A DNA stretch of 52,350 nt from Syntrophus aciditrophicus. Its GTDB lineage: Bacteria; Desulfobacterota; Syntrophia; Syntrophales; UBA5619. Below, piece by piece: positions 16,301 through 24,254 of this stretch. Within the stretch, counting starts at the first letter, position 1; the number at the start of each line of letters is the position of its first letter. The stretch lies in the NCBI GenBank assembly GCA_020726025.1, contig DYTH01000004.1, positions 1 through 52,350 of the forward strand, written 5' to 3'. The notes beneath the pieces were generated by a model that saw nothing but the letters and a program-made list of their open reading frames with translations, had not been told where the DNA came from and searched no databases. Both the position numbers and the translations under genes were made by a program.

Positions 16301-17148
16301 ATTTCGTCGCTTTTCTGCCCTGGCTTCAGGGTGGTCTTTTTCGTGACGAAACAGCGCGGACGGAGGCGTGGGATGTGGGACTTGATCAGCGGCAGATCGG
16401 GGTGCATGTTCCCGATTTCGATGGGATCGCCGGCCTTGAAGAATCCCTCGCTGAGCTGGTCCTCCGGCGCCGCGTTGAAATACTCATAATTCATGTCCTG
16501 CGGAAAATTGGGCCAGTGCTCCTTGAGCCATTTATCGTCGTATGTCCCCGTCTTTCTCATCCGCTGCGGCCACATCATATCGAGGGGGCCAAATCCCGCC
16601 GGGTCGGGCCGGTCGGATGGTGAACCGATGAGGCGGTCGGGGAGTTCTACGTTGGGAAGATAGACACGGAACTCGCCGTCGGGCATCCGTGCCGGGTCTA
16701 TCCCTCTTCCAAGGGGGTTCTTCTCGAAATCCTTTCCGCCAAAGGCATTATTCCAGGTCAAAGGCGCCTCGCTGAATCCCTCCGGTTGACTGATGGCAGT
16801 AATTACCCCCCCTGTCTTTTTCCAGTAGCGATCACCGAAAATGTTCAAGGTCTTGCGTATGTTTCCGGCACGAAAAAAAACCTGAGACGCCGGGCGCGTC
16901 TGGCCGCGGGGGGAAAAGCACGAGCCCGTGACCAGCGCCTCCGCCCTTGGCTTGGCCATCCCCTGGTCAAACACGACGCCCTGTCCGAGCTGGGCCGGGA
17001 CAACCGACCAGAGTTCCTGTTCTTTCAAGGGCGCATCGGGATCGTTCAGATCGAAAAAGATCAGGACGGAGACGGCCAGATAAAGCTTGTCCGCGATCCC
17101 GAAAGACTTGATCAGAAGCGATTGTTCGTTCTTTTTAAATATCTTCAT
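13393..17148 (-). CDS. DUF2169 T6SS adaptor fused to long pentapeptide-repeat domain
   Basis: A 1251-residue, three-part protein. Residues 1 to about 290 form a DUF2169 domain with W-N-N-A-F-G-G-K-D, N-P-L-G-R-G, G-F-G-P-L-D-M-M-W-P-Q-R and N-A-A-P-E-D-Q; DUF2169 proteins act as loading adaptors for T6SS cargo. A helical, charged central part (about 300-900) contains likely coiled coil and a T-R-E-E-V helix. From about 920 to the end there are pentapeptide repeats (G-x-D-L-S-D-L-D-L-R-G and many A-x-L/F). Most DUF2169 proteins I know are much shorter, so the fusion is notable. It starts three bases after the vgrG1 stop and overlaps the next gene by four bases, so it should be made in step with VgrG. 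Confidence 0.88.
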   Translation of the reverse strand: MKIFKKNEQSLLIKSFGIADKLYLAVSVLIFFDLNDPDAPLKEQELWSVVPAQLGQGVVFDQGMAKPRAEALVTGSCFSPRGQTRPASQVFFRAGNIRKTLNIFGDRYWKKTGGVITAISQPEGFSEAPLTWNNAFGGKDFEKNPLGRGIDPARMPDGEFRVYLPNVELPDRLIGSPSDRPDPAGFGPLDMMWPQRMRKTGTYDDKWLKEHWPNFPQDMNYEYFNAAPEDQLSEGFFKAGDPIEIGNMHPDLPLIKSHIPRLRPRCFVTKKTTLKPGQKSDEIFQEVTTRIDTLWLFPTVMRGVIIHRGTAEILDEEYADVQRIFLDSEQEDETPKPLQYYLEEQKKVLNRMVPIDQAPLEAAKKKIHDAMLLVKNLPKEIEQVKARVLGKAPFMPQTPEETVAQAKKVLAESAVLLNNMEGMTGKMQARYSHIVNIRGVDFDGIRDKLAKTDGHLDKTMAEVAQARQKAADAQKGLSNSLKERIPPNVLAKSGIDPDNPAAVSRPSNPWHDRGFPFVVQRRRRLEEHREMAELLKQMGFTRKTIERAWLGVNLEEKTEERTLWGLEEKKDADGGSVSLRLPPGLVVPRFQEAHLNRIEICNTDFREKIDPMESSLIEGSEESPRVLPAAVVDDDTPWIVAATELEALLLEQEAGDACSIIVLKDSGEKPPKDAAEAMKDSPALLVVFPEKGMAEAKIMKWRSVYPNSRGIELPRGKDVLDAVGKKVDLRQWIMEALPPDLARKHAIGPEFPEPGEPAAKKPFSDFGLAIPDIPALVASLTNEIKAAAQPHVDTANALQKEMTDHARDILGKLGMDADKALSLQPQKSITQVAREMADQVAVQREKIRAQGVLTSEVEVKMNAAAAKITRMGEEAEIRYTEGMAKLAAAQKEIDSAKSGGIPDSIKAQFKGTGIDPEKVRKLTREEVVELHSKGESLSGAILAEVDLSDLDLRGIDLSTAQCQKTKFCNTNLEGAKLFQILAMEADFSGACLRGARAERGIFTKALFKKADLQTAEFDSAILQEADLTEANMRDVKLNMSVLQKAKLVKTELSGVDANMCILSEVEASNARFPDGNFKKCVFMNAVLDNGDFSNATLDSTIFFGAKGKRVTFAGANMDKARMGGQASFPEADFRNIRMKHGCFRESDLAGASFRGAVIQESIIEDCDLQQADLQRISAKQTRFTKTNLEGARMKEINMFQGSLRKARLVNADLQGANLFGVDLFKATVGNTDATGANLKMTQLDKREDYLK

Positions 17149-17151
17149 AGT

Positions 17152-19497
17152 CTATACTGTACAGGTAGTTCCCGATATGTGGAGATTAGTCGAGTTCACA
17201 CGCTGGACAGCGCCGCTCACCCTGGTGCTGGATCCGGAAACGGTCACGCTGCCGCCCTCAACTACTGTATCGTCGCCGGAGACAGTGGTGTCATCCCCTG
17301 CAACATCCGTGGCGTCGCCCTGGACTTCTGTCTCCTCGCCGGTGACGTCTGCCGCGAATCCCTGAATAACTGTATGGTTCCCCGTTATACGTTCGGCATT
17401 TCCCCGGACAACTGTTCTTACGCCGGTGACGTTTGTCGCATCTCCTTTTACCGTTGTGTGCTCTCCATGGACGGTAGTGGCATTTCCTTTGACCTTTGTC
17501 TTGCTTCCCGTTATGGTATTTACGGTACCCCGAATCTCGACGCTGTTGCTGCCCAGTTCCAGTTCCTGTTCCCCCAGATGAACAGTCTGCCCCCTGAATT
17601 CATGTTGATGGCTTTTGTATTCCTGGCTTCCTGCGATCTTCAGCTCCGTATCGAATCCAATGACTGTTTCCCAGCTTGCTCCCAGCACATTGAGGGAGTA
17701 AAGAACGACGACCGTCTCCGTTTCTTCCCCTAAAACAATCTTGTTTTCCGCTGCCGCCATGATATCGAGGTAGCCGCTGGTGGCCAGGTGGATACCAGCC
17801 TTGCCTTTCTCCTTCTTGCCGGTTTCCCAGTCGGAGATATAATCCCAGACGCCCTCTGCCGCGGATTTGATATAATCCCCGACGCCCTCTGCCGCGGATT
17901 TGATATATTTCCAGACTGTCTCGTCATAGTCGTCAAAAGGAAAAGGGTCGTTGGGCGCGCCGATGCGGATGAAGCTCTTCTGTTTTGGGGAGTGCATCAG
18001 AATACGCTCGCTTTCCTCCCTGTCCTCCATGTGAATCCGGTTGCCGCCGGACGAGGTAATCGCCGCCATCGTCTGGTTATCCGCCGTTACCGGCGAGGGG
18101 GTTTCCGGATTCGGAACGGCGCCCGCGATAATCGGGCGATCCGGGTCCCCGTCGATGAAAGTCAGAAGAACCTCCGTTCCCTTGTGAAGCGGAAAATGCA
18201 TTCCGTGACCGCTTCCCGCATACGGCTGGGCCATCCTTACCCACGCCGAGGCCTTCCCGTCCTTCCGGCCCGACAGATCGAACGGCAAAACCACCTTGTA
18301 CCGGCCATGCCCGTCCAGCTCCGCGTACTTGCCGCTTCCCGCCGCGTCTATCCGGGCTATGATCGTTCCGGCTATCCGTGGCCTTTGAGTCCTGCTCTCC
18401 GGACGAAACTGCACCGAAGCCGGTATAACCGTGAAATCGTTGCGGTAATAAACACGCCGCTCCGCCTCGGACAACTGCGACTGCAACCCCGCCATCAGAT
18501 AGCCCGCCTGACTCCCCTCATGCCGGATATCCGTCGCCAGATACCGCTGATTGAATTCCCCGCGGTAATGATCCTTCAGGTCAAACGTAAAGCCCGGCTC
18601 CATATAGGGAACCGAACTCTCCCCCCGAAACTCCTCCCGGCGGCACAAAATCGACTCCGCTCTTATTTGCGCCAGACGCGTCCCTTCCTCCGGTGTCTCG
18701 ATGTGACCCCCGTAATAGTAAAACTGCCCCCGCCCGCCCGCCGATACCGAGGCGCTCCCGCTTACCTCCAGGGAAGGCTTCATGTAGTTATAGTCCTTCA
18801 GAAAAATACTCCCCGGGGTAAGAGACCGGCGACAATTGAAGAAGGACACCACCTCCCCCATGTGCAGCGCGTCTAACCCCGACGGCGGCGAATAATGAAG
18901 CTCGCTTCCCTGCGGCATCTGTGTGTGGGCAATGGCCGTGTCCGTAAAGACGACCTTCTCCGCATCGCCGGACTGATCGAAGTAATAGTAGATTCCCTCC
19001 CGTTCGCACCAGCGCGAAATGAAGTCAAGATGGCTCTCCCCGTACTGGCAGACATAGTCCAGAAAACCATAGGAACCCCGCAGACGAAAATCGTAGTCCA
19101 CCGACGTCAGCCCGCCATCCTTCAATACCAGCTCCACAATCTCCGGGACCGATTTGTCCAGAAAGATCTGGTTGTGATGGGTCAAAGACAGCCACCACAG
19201 GCGCGGAACCAGGCAGGCACGGTAAAAACAGAGACCATCCGCCTCCTGCAACTGCTCAAAATGACGCAGAATACCGTGATACGCCACGTCGTTTTCATCA
19301 CCCCGGTGGATAATGAAACGGGCCGGATTCTGCAACACCTCCGCCAGATCAATCTCCAGATTATCCGAAACCAGCATCGCCTCAAACTGGTAAGTCCGGG
19401 ACAGTCCCTCCTCGCCCTGAAAACTGACAACCCCGAATGTATCAGGAGATAGCCCGTCCGATATGAATGAAAACCTGCTGTCCGTTAGTCCCTTCAT
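17152..19497 (-). CDS. vgrG: T6SS spike protein VgrG (copy 1)
   Basis: A 781-residue VgrG/TssI. Residues 1 to about 370 are the gp27-like base, with the conserved C-Q-Y-G-E-S-H-L-D-F-I-S-R-W and E-R-E-G-I-Y-Y-Y-F. About 375-480 is the gp5-like OB domain, including R-P-I-I-A-G-A-V-P-N-P and G-G-N-R-I-H-M-E-D. The rest is a needle. The first 518 residues are identical to copy 2; residues beyond are unique. They include an 11-residue repeat (Y-I-K-S-A-A-E-G-V-x-D) and, over roughly the last 110 residues, heptads T-x-V-x-G-x-x that should form the spike's beta-helix or beta-prism. The next gene (DUF2169) starts three bases after the stop. VgrG trimers cap the Hcp tube and carry the PAAR tip. Confidence 0.95.
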   Translation of the reverse strand: MKGLTDSRFSFISDGLSPDTFGVVSFQGEEGLSRTYQFEAMLVSDNLEIDLAEVLQNPARFIIHRGDENDVAYHGILRHFEQLQEADGLCFYRACLVPRLWWLSLTHHNQIFLDKSVPEIVELVLKDGGLTSVDYDFRLRGSYGFLDYVCQYGESHLDFISRWCEREGIYYYFDQSGDAEKVVFTDTAIAHTQMPQGSELHYSPPSGLDALHMGEVVSFFNCRRSLTPGSIFLKDYNYMKPSLEVSGSASVSAGGRGQFYYYGGHIETPEEGTRLAQIRAESILCRREEFRGESSVPYMEPGFTFDLKDHYRGEFNQRYLATDIRHEGSQAGYLMAGLQSQLSEAERRVYYRNDFTVIPASVQFRPESRTQRPRIAGTIIARIDAAGSGKYAELDGHGRYKVVLPFDLSGRKDGKASAWVRMAQPYAGSGHGMHFPLHKGTEVLLTFIDGDPDRPIIAGAVPNPETPSPVTADNQTMAAITSSGGNRIHMEDREESERILMHSPKQKSFIRIGAPNDPFPFDDYDETVWKYIKSAAEGVGDYIKSAAEGVWDYISDWETGKKEKGKAGIHLATSGYLDIMAAAENKIVLGEETETVVVLYSLNVLGASWETVIGFDTELKIAGSQEYKSHQHEFRGQTVHLGEQELELGSNSVEIRGTVNTITGSKTKVKGNATTVHGEHTTVKGDATNVTGVRTVVRGNAERITGNHTVIQGFAADVTGEETEVQGDATDVAGDDTTVSGDDTVVEGGSVTVSGSSTRVSGAVQRVNSTNLHISGTTCTV
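17836..17916 (-). repeat. 33-bp tandem repeat inside vgrG1
   Basis: Two 33-base units (17836-17868 and 17869-17901) differ at one base, and a partial third unit follows (17902-17916). They encode Y-I-K-S-A-A-E-G-V-G/W-D twice. The repeat lies directly after the end of the segment shared with vgrG2, in the linker before the spike, and is a probable slippage product that changes linker length without shifting frame. Confidence 0.8.
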
Positions 19498-19514
19498 GGT
19501 ACCCAGCTCATCAT
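17943..19514 (-). repeat. 1572-bp direct repeat, copy in vgrG1
   Basis: This block matches 20245-21816 with an offset of 2302 bases. Besides the vgrG frame, unrelated frames on both strands translate identically in the two copies, which means near-complete nucleotide identity rather than mere protein conservation. It runs from the leader just upstream of the start codon (through 19514) into codon 518. Confidence 0.92.
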
Positions 19515-21799
19515 ATTATCATGTCAACCACACCGGAAACATTCACATGAGCGGAGGTAATTTCCTGAACATCCGCGCTCACCGCCGTACCCTCTCCCTG
19601 GACTGTAACCGTGCCTCCCATAATATGGCTTCCTTGCCCGGAAACAGTGGTATGGCCTCCCGAAACCCTCAAGGCGTTTCCCTGAACCGATGTAAGGGTT
19701 CCCGATACCGTGGTCGCATGGCCGTTGACAATGGCGCCCTCCCCCGTAACGTTTTCTGCTTTTCCCAGCACCTCCGAATCCGACCCGACGACATTGGTGG
19801 CGCTTCCCTTGACGGTTGTACGGGCGCCCTCAACCGTTCCGACATTGCCTGTTACCCCCGTTTTGTTGCCGACAACCTCGGTGGCGGTCCCGACAAAGCG
19901 GATTTTACTGCCTTTGATCTTTATCACTTGACCGCCTACGGTGATTGTCTCGGGGTGAAAATCGTGTTTCAGGCTGTCAAAGGCTTTATGTACGGCCATA
20001 TGCAGTTCTCCGTCCAGGCCGATGACGGTATCCCAGCGCGCCCCGATAACGTTATGCGCGTAGCCGACAATAAAAGTTTCCGTCTCCTCGCCGAGTATCA
20101 GCTTGTTGGATGCCTCCGCCGTGATATCGAGAAGACCGTTGGTAGCAAGATGGATGCCGCTTCTTCCTTCGGTATGCTCATAGTGGCCATCTTTATCCTT
20201 CGTGCGGAAATGCCAACTATGGGGCCCCTCGTCATCGGCGACAGAAGGGTCGTTGGGCGCGCCGATGCGGATGAAGCTCTTCTGTTTTGGGGAGTGCATC
20301 AGAATACGCTCGCTTTCCTCCCTGTCCTCCATGTGAATCCGGTTGCCGCCGGACGAGGTAATCGCCGCCATCGTCTGGTTATCCGCCGTTACCGGCGAGG
20401 GGGTTTCCGGATTCGGAACGGCGCCCGCGATAATCGGGCGATCCGGGTCCCCGTCGATGAAAGTCAGAAGAACCTCCGTTCCCTTGTGAAGCGGAAAATG
20501 CATTCCGTGACCGCTTCCCGCATACGGCTGGGCCATCCTTACCCACGCCGAGGCCTTCCCGTCCTTCCGGCCCGACAGATCGAACGGCAAAACCACCTTG
20601 TACCGGCCATGCCCGTCCAGCTCCGCGTACTTGCCGCTTCCCGCCGCGTCTATCCGGGCTATGATCGTTCCGGCTATCCGTGGCCTTTGAGTCCTGCTCT
20701 CCGGACGAAACTGCACCGAAGCCGGTATAACCGTGAAATCGTTGCGGTAATAAACACGCCGCTCCGCCTCGGACAACTGCGACTGCAACCCCGCCATCAG
20801 ATAGCCCGCCTGACTCCCCTCATGCCGGATATCCGTCGCCAGATACCGCTGATTGAATTCCCCGCGGTAATGATCCTTCAGGTCAAACGTAAAGCCCGGC
20901 TCCATATAGGGAACCGAACTCTCCCCCCGAAACTCCTCCCGGCGGCACAAAATCGACTCCGCTCTTATTTGCGCCAGACGCGTCCCTTCCTCCGGTGTCT
21001 CGATGTGACCCCCGTAATAGTAAAACTGCCCCCGCCCGCCCGCCGATACCGAGGCGCTCCCGCTTACCTCCAGGGAAGGCTTCATGTAGTTATAGTCCTT
21101 CAGAAAAATACTCCCCGGGGTAAGAGACCGGCGACAATTGAAGAAGGACACCACCTCCCCCATGTGCAGCGCGTCTAACCCCGACGGCGGCGAATAATGA
21201 AGCTCGCTTCCCTGCGGCATCTGTGTGTGGGCAATGGCCGTGTCCGTAAAGACGACCTTCTCCGCATCGCCGGACTGATCGAAGTAATAGTAGATTCCCT
21301 CCCGTTCGCACCAGCGCGAAATGAAGTCAAGATGGCTCTCCCCGTACTGGCAGACATAGTCCAGAAAACCATAGGAACCCCGCAGACGAAAATCGTAGTC
21401 CACCGACGTCAGCCCGCCATCCTTCAATACCAGCTCCACAATCTCCGGGACCGATTTGTCCAGAAAGATCTGGTTGTGATGGGTCAAAGACAGCCACCAC
21501 AGGCGCGGAACCAGGCAGGCACGGTAAAAACAGAGACCATCCGCCTCCTGCAACTGCTCAAAATGACGCAGAATACCGTGATACGCCACGTCGTTTTCAT
21601 CACCCCGGTGGATAATGAAACGGGCCGGATTCTGCAACACCTCCGCCAGATCAATCTCCAGATTATCCGAAACCAGCATCGCCTCAAACTGGTAAGTCCG
21701 GGACAGTCCCTCCTCGCCCTGAAAACTGACAACCCCGAATGTATCAGGAGATAGCCCGTCCGATATGAATGAAAACCTGCTGTCCGTTAGTCCCTTCAT
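19511..21799 (-). CDS. vgrG: T6SS spike protein VgrG (copy 2)
   Basis: A 762-residue VgrG. The start at 21799 is the same ATG context as in copy 1; 22 extra codons upstream in frame are unlikely to be used. The gp27-like base and gp5-like OB domain (residues 1-518) are identical to copy 1. The remaining about 244 residues are different and end in a longer heptad-repeat needle (T-x-V-x-G-x-x) with M-G-G-T-V-T-V-Q-G-E-G-T-A-V near the end. The stop lies 13 bases before the start of vgrG1. Identical bases with different needles suggest that tip specificity is swapped while the shared part is kept uniform by recombination. Confidence 0.94.
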   Translation of the reverse strand: MKGLTDSRFSFISDGLSPDTFGVVSFQGEEGLSRTYQFEAMLVSDNLEIDLAEVLQNPARFIIHRGDENDVAYHGILRHFEQLQEADGLCFYRACLVPRLWWLSLTHHNQIFLDKSVPEIVELVLKDGGLTSVDYDFRLRGSYGFLDYVCQYGESHLDFISRWCEREGIYYYFDQSGDAEKVVFTDTAIAHTQMPQGSELHYSPPSGLDALHMGEVVSFFNCRRSLTPGSIFLKDYNYMKPSLEVSGSASVSAGGRGQFYYYGGHIETPEEGTRLAQIRAESILCRREEFRGESSVPYMEPGFTFDLKDHYRGEFNQRYLATDIRHEGSQAGYLMAGLQSQLSEAERRVYYRNDFTVIPASVQFRPESRTQRPRIAGTIIARIDAAGSGKYAELDGHGRYKVVLPFDLSGRKDGKASAWVRMAQPYAGSGHGMHFPLHKGTEVLLTFIDGDPDRPIIAGAVPNPETPSPVTADNQTMAAITSSGGNRIHMEDREESERILMHSPKQKSFIRIGAPNDPSVADDEGPHSWHFRTKDKDGHYEHTEGRSGIHLATNGLLDITAEASNKLILGEETETFIVGYAHNVIGARWDTVIGLDGELHMAVHKAFDSLKHDFHPETITVGGQVIKIKGSKIRFVGTATEVVGNKTGVTGNVGTVEGARTTVKGSATNVVGSDSEVLGKAENVTGEGAIVNGHATTVSGTLTSVQGNALRVSGGHTTVSGQGSHIMGGTVTVQGEGTAVSADVQEITSAHVNVSGVVDMII

Positions 21800-21816
21800 G
21801 GTACCCAGCTCATCAT
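20245..21816 (-). repeat. 1572-bp direct repeat, copy in vgrG2
   Basis: Partner of 17943-19514. The right boundary includes the 17 bases upstream of the start codon, where the sequence of the intergenic leader then diverges (G at 21817 against A at 19515). The left boundary lies at the same codon in both genes. This is a recent duplication or gene conversion of the vgrG 5' two-thirds. Confidence 0.92.
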
Positions 21817-21904
21817 GGTCTACGCCTTCAGAAACCTGCAAGCCTTGCTTCGGCTGTTTGTGCAAATAAAAGGGTTGTAGCCCGGATAATTAATCTCTCC
21901 CGTG

Positions 21905-24148
21905 TCATAGTCTTATCTCCTGTTCGGCCAGCACCACCGTTGAACCGGTTATATCCTGTACATTTCCACTTACAGTCGTGTTGTCCCCTGTAACTGTCAC
22001 TTCTCCGCCTGTCACTTGCGTGCTTTGTCCCGTTACTTTCGTACGTTGGCCGCTGATATTGGTCGCTTTTCCCCGCACCGTTGTACCGTTGCCGGTTACA
22101 TTCACGGCGTCCCCCTGCACTGTGGTCGATTCGCCTTCCACCACAGCGGCGTTGCCAAAGATCCTCGTATCCCTGCCGCTGACGGTCGTGGCGTCGCCCC
22201 TGACGGTCGTATGGTTTCCGGCAACATCCTGCGCCGTGCCGGAGATGGTCGTTTCCTCTCCTCCCACTGTGACGATGTCTCCGGTAACATGAACCCCGTC
22301 CCCCACTACTCTGATCGTTTCCTCTCCCAGATGTATCTCCTGAACATTGCACTCATGATGGATGGGGGCGAAAGCGAGTCTCCCACCTATTTTGAGAGCC
22401 CCTTCAAGGCCGATGACGGTTTCCCAATTTACCCCCAAAGTGTTATGGACGAGAAGCCCGACAACCGTCTCCGTCTCCTCGCCGAGGATAAGCTTGTTGG
22501 ATGTCTCCGCCGTAACATCCAGAAGTGAGCTGGTGGCCAGACGCACGCCGAAGTTTTCTTCGGTCTTTTCGTTCTTGCCTTCATCCGCTACAGAAGGGTC
22601 ATTGGGCGCGCCGACGCGGATGAAGCTTTTCTGTTTGGGAACATGCATCAGGATCCGCTCGCTTCCCTCCCGGTCCTCCATGTGGATCCGGTTGCCGCCG
22701 GACGAGGTAATCGCCGCCATCGTCTGGTTGTCCGCCGTCACCGGCGAGGGGTTTTCCGGATTCGGAACGGCGCCCGCGATAATCGGGCGATCCGGATCCC
22801 CGTCGATGAAGGTAAGAAGAACATCTGTACCTTTGTGCAGCGGAAGGTGCATCCCGTGGCCGCTTCCCGCATACGGCTGGGCCATCCTCACCCATGCCGA
22901 GGCCTTCCCATCCTTCCGGCCGGATTGATCGAACGGCAAAATCACCTTGTACCGGCCGTACCCGTCGAGTTCAGCGTACTTGCCGCTTCCGGAAGCGTCG
23001 ATTCTGGCGATGATAGTTCCATAAATCCTCGGTTTTTCAGCCCTGACCTCCGGTCGGAACTGAACATCGGCACGAATCGCCGTAAAGCTGTTCCGGTAGT
23101 AAACCTGCGCCTCTCTTTCCGACAGCCCTTCACGGATGCCGGCGATGAGATAACCCGTCTGGCTCCCCTCGTGGCTGATCCGTGCAGTCAGGTATTTCCG
23201 ATTCAGGCTCTTGCGGTAGTGGTCCTCGAGATCGCAGGTAAACCCGGGAGCCAGGCAGGGGACCGAACTCTCCCCATTAAACGTTTCCTGCCGGCAGAGG
23301 ATGCCCTCGGCACGGATCTTCGCCAGCCGTGCGCCCTCCTCGCTTGTCTGAAAACGTTCATCGTAATAGTAGGCCTGACCGCGGCCGTGTTGATCAACCA
23401 AGGCATTCCCGGTAATTTCGAGTGACGGTTTGAGATAGTTGTAATCCTTGAGAAACACGCTTCCGGGAACCGTTTCCCGGCGGCAATTGAAGGATTTTAC
23501 CACCTCTGTTTCGTGTAGCGCGTCCAGCCCCGAGGTGGGCGAGTAGTGAATGGTCTTCCCCCGGGGAAGATCAGCGTGGGCGATCGCCGTGTCGGTGAAG
23601 ACCACCCTCTCGCCGTTCGGCGTCTGCTCGAAGAAATAATAGACCCCCTCGCGTTCCAGCCACCGGGAGACAAAGTTCAGATGACTCTCGCCGTACTGAC
23701 AGACGTAGTCGAGCGGATCGTATGTTTCCTTGAGACGAAACTCAAAATCGAGGGTGGTAAGGCCGCCATCCTTGAGTACATCCGTTACAATGTCCGGCAG
23801 GGATTTGTTAAGGATGACCTGGTTGTGTCTGGCAAGCGAGAGCCACCAGAGCCTGGGCGCCAGAAACGCCCTGTAGAACACGTAGTTATCCACGGCGTGA
23901 AGCTGCTCGAAATGGGCGATGACGCCCTGATAAACGACGTCGTCTTCCCCCTCGCGATGGATGATCAGCCGGGCGGGATTTTGAACAATCCCCTTGAGAT
24001 CAATCCCTTTGTCGGTTGAAACAAGCATGATTTCAAATTCATAGGGAACCGATAGCGCCTCACTTCCCTGGAAGTGAACCACCCCGAATGTATCCGGTGC
24101 AAGCAGGCTGGAAATGAACGAGAATTTTTTTGACGTCAAATAATCCAT
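21905..24148 (-). CDS. vgrG: T6SS spike protein VgrG (copy 3)
   Basis: A 747-residue VgrG, clearly paralogous to copies 1 and 2 but diverged throughout. It has D-Y-V-C-Q-Y-G-E-S-H-L-N-F-V-S-R-W and E-R-E-G-V-Y-Y-F-F in the base, and R-P-I-I-A-G-A-V-P-N-P-E-N-P-S-P-V-T in the OB domain. The OB and linker region is closest to the other copies, notably around G-N-R-I-H-M-E-D-R. The C-terminal needle (about the last 140 residues) is again built of T-x-V-x-G-x-x heptads. It is the most clpV-proximal copy and probably the parent of the array. The 105-base gap to vgrG2 and the 106-base gap to clpV hold no genes that I can see. Confidence 0.94.
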   Translation of the reverse strand: MDYLTSKKFSFISSLLAPDTFGVVHFQGSEALSVPYEFEIMLVSTDKGIDLKGIVQNPARLIIHREGEDDVVYQGVIAHFEQLHAVDNYVFYRAFLAPRLWWLSLARHNQVILNKSLPDIVTDVLKDGGLTTLDFEFRLKETYDPLDYVCQYGESHLNFVSRWLEREGVYYFFEQTPNGERVVFTDTAIAHADLPRGKTIHYSPTSGLDALHETEVVKSFNCRRETVPGSVFLKDYNYLKPSLEITGNALVDQHGRGQAYYYDERFQTSEEGARLAKIRAEGILCRQETFNGESSVPCLAPGFTCDLEDHYRKSLNRKYLTARISHEGSQTGYLIAGIREGLSEREAQVYYRNSFTAIRADVQFRPEVRAEKPRIYGTIIARIDASGSGKYAELDGYGRYKVILPFDQSGRKDGKASAWVRMAQPYAGSGHGMHLPLHKGTDVLLTFIDGDPDRPIIAGAVPNPENPSPVTADNQTMAAITSSGGNRIHMEDREGSERILMHVPKQKSFIRVGAPNDPSVADEGKNEKTEENFGVRLATSSLLDVTAETSNKLILGEETETVVGLLVHNTLGVNWETVIGLEGALKIGGRLAFAPIHHECNVQEIHLGEETIRVVGDGVHVTGDIVTVGGEETTISGTAQDVAGNHTTVRGDATTVSGRDTRIFGNAAVVEGESTTVQGDAVNVTGNGTTVRGKATNISGQRTKVTGQSTQVTGGEVTVTGDNTTVSGNVQDITGSTVVLAEQEIRL

Positions 24149-24254
24149 GCCGATCTTTCTTTGATTAATGACAACAAACAGCCGTACAGTTCAGCACAAT
24201 AGATGTCCGCACCACTTCCAGATAATTGCCGGCAAGGGGTTCTTGATGGACGAG

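Noticed and set aside
17160-17560. Regular short repeats in the vgrG 3' ends considered as a CRISPR array
   Set aside because: The periodicity is 21 bases in coding frame with degenerate sequence (heptapeptide repeats), not identical repeats with unique spacers.
19463-21178. 571-codon plus-strand open frame opposite vgrG2
   Set aside because: Its translation is basic, low in typical fold signals and partly repeated opposite vgrG1 (17788-18876). It is the antisense shadow of the vgrG frame, whose VgrG domains are unambiguous.
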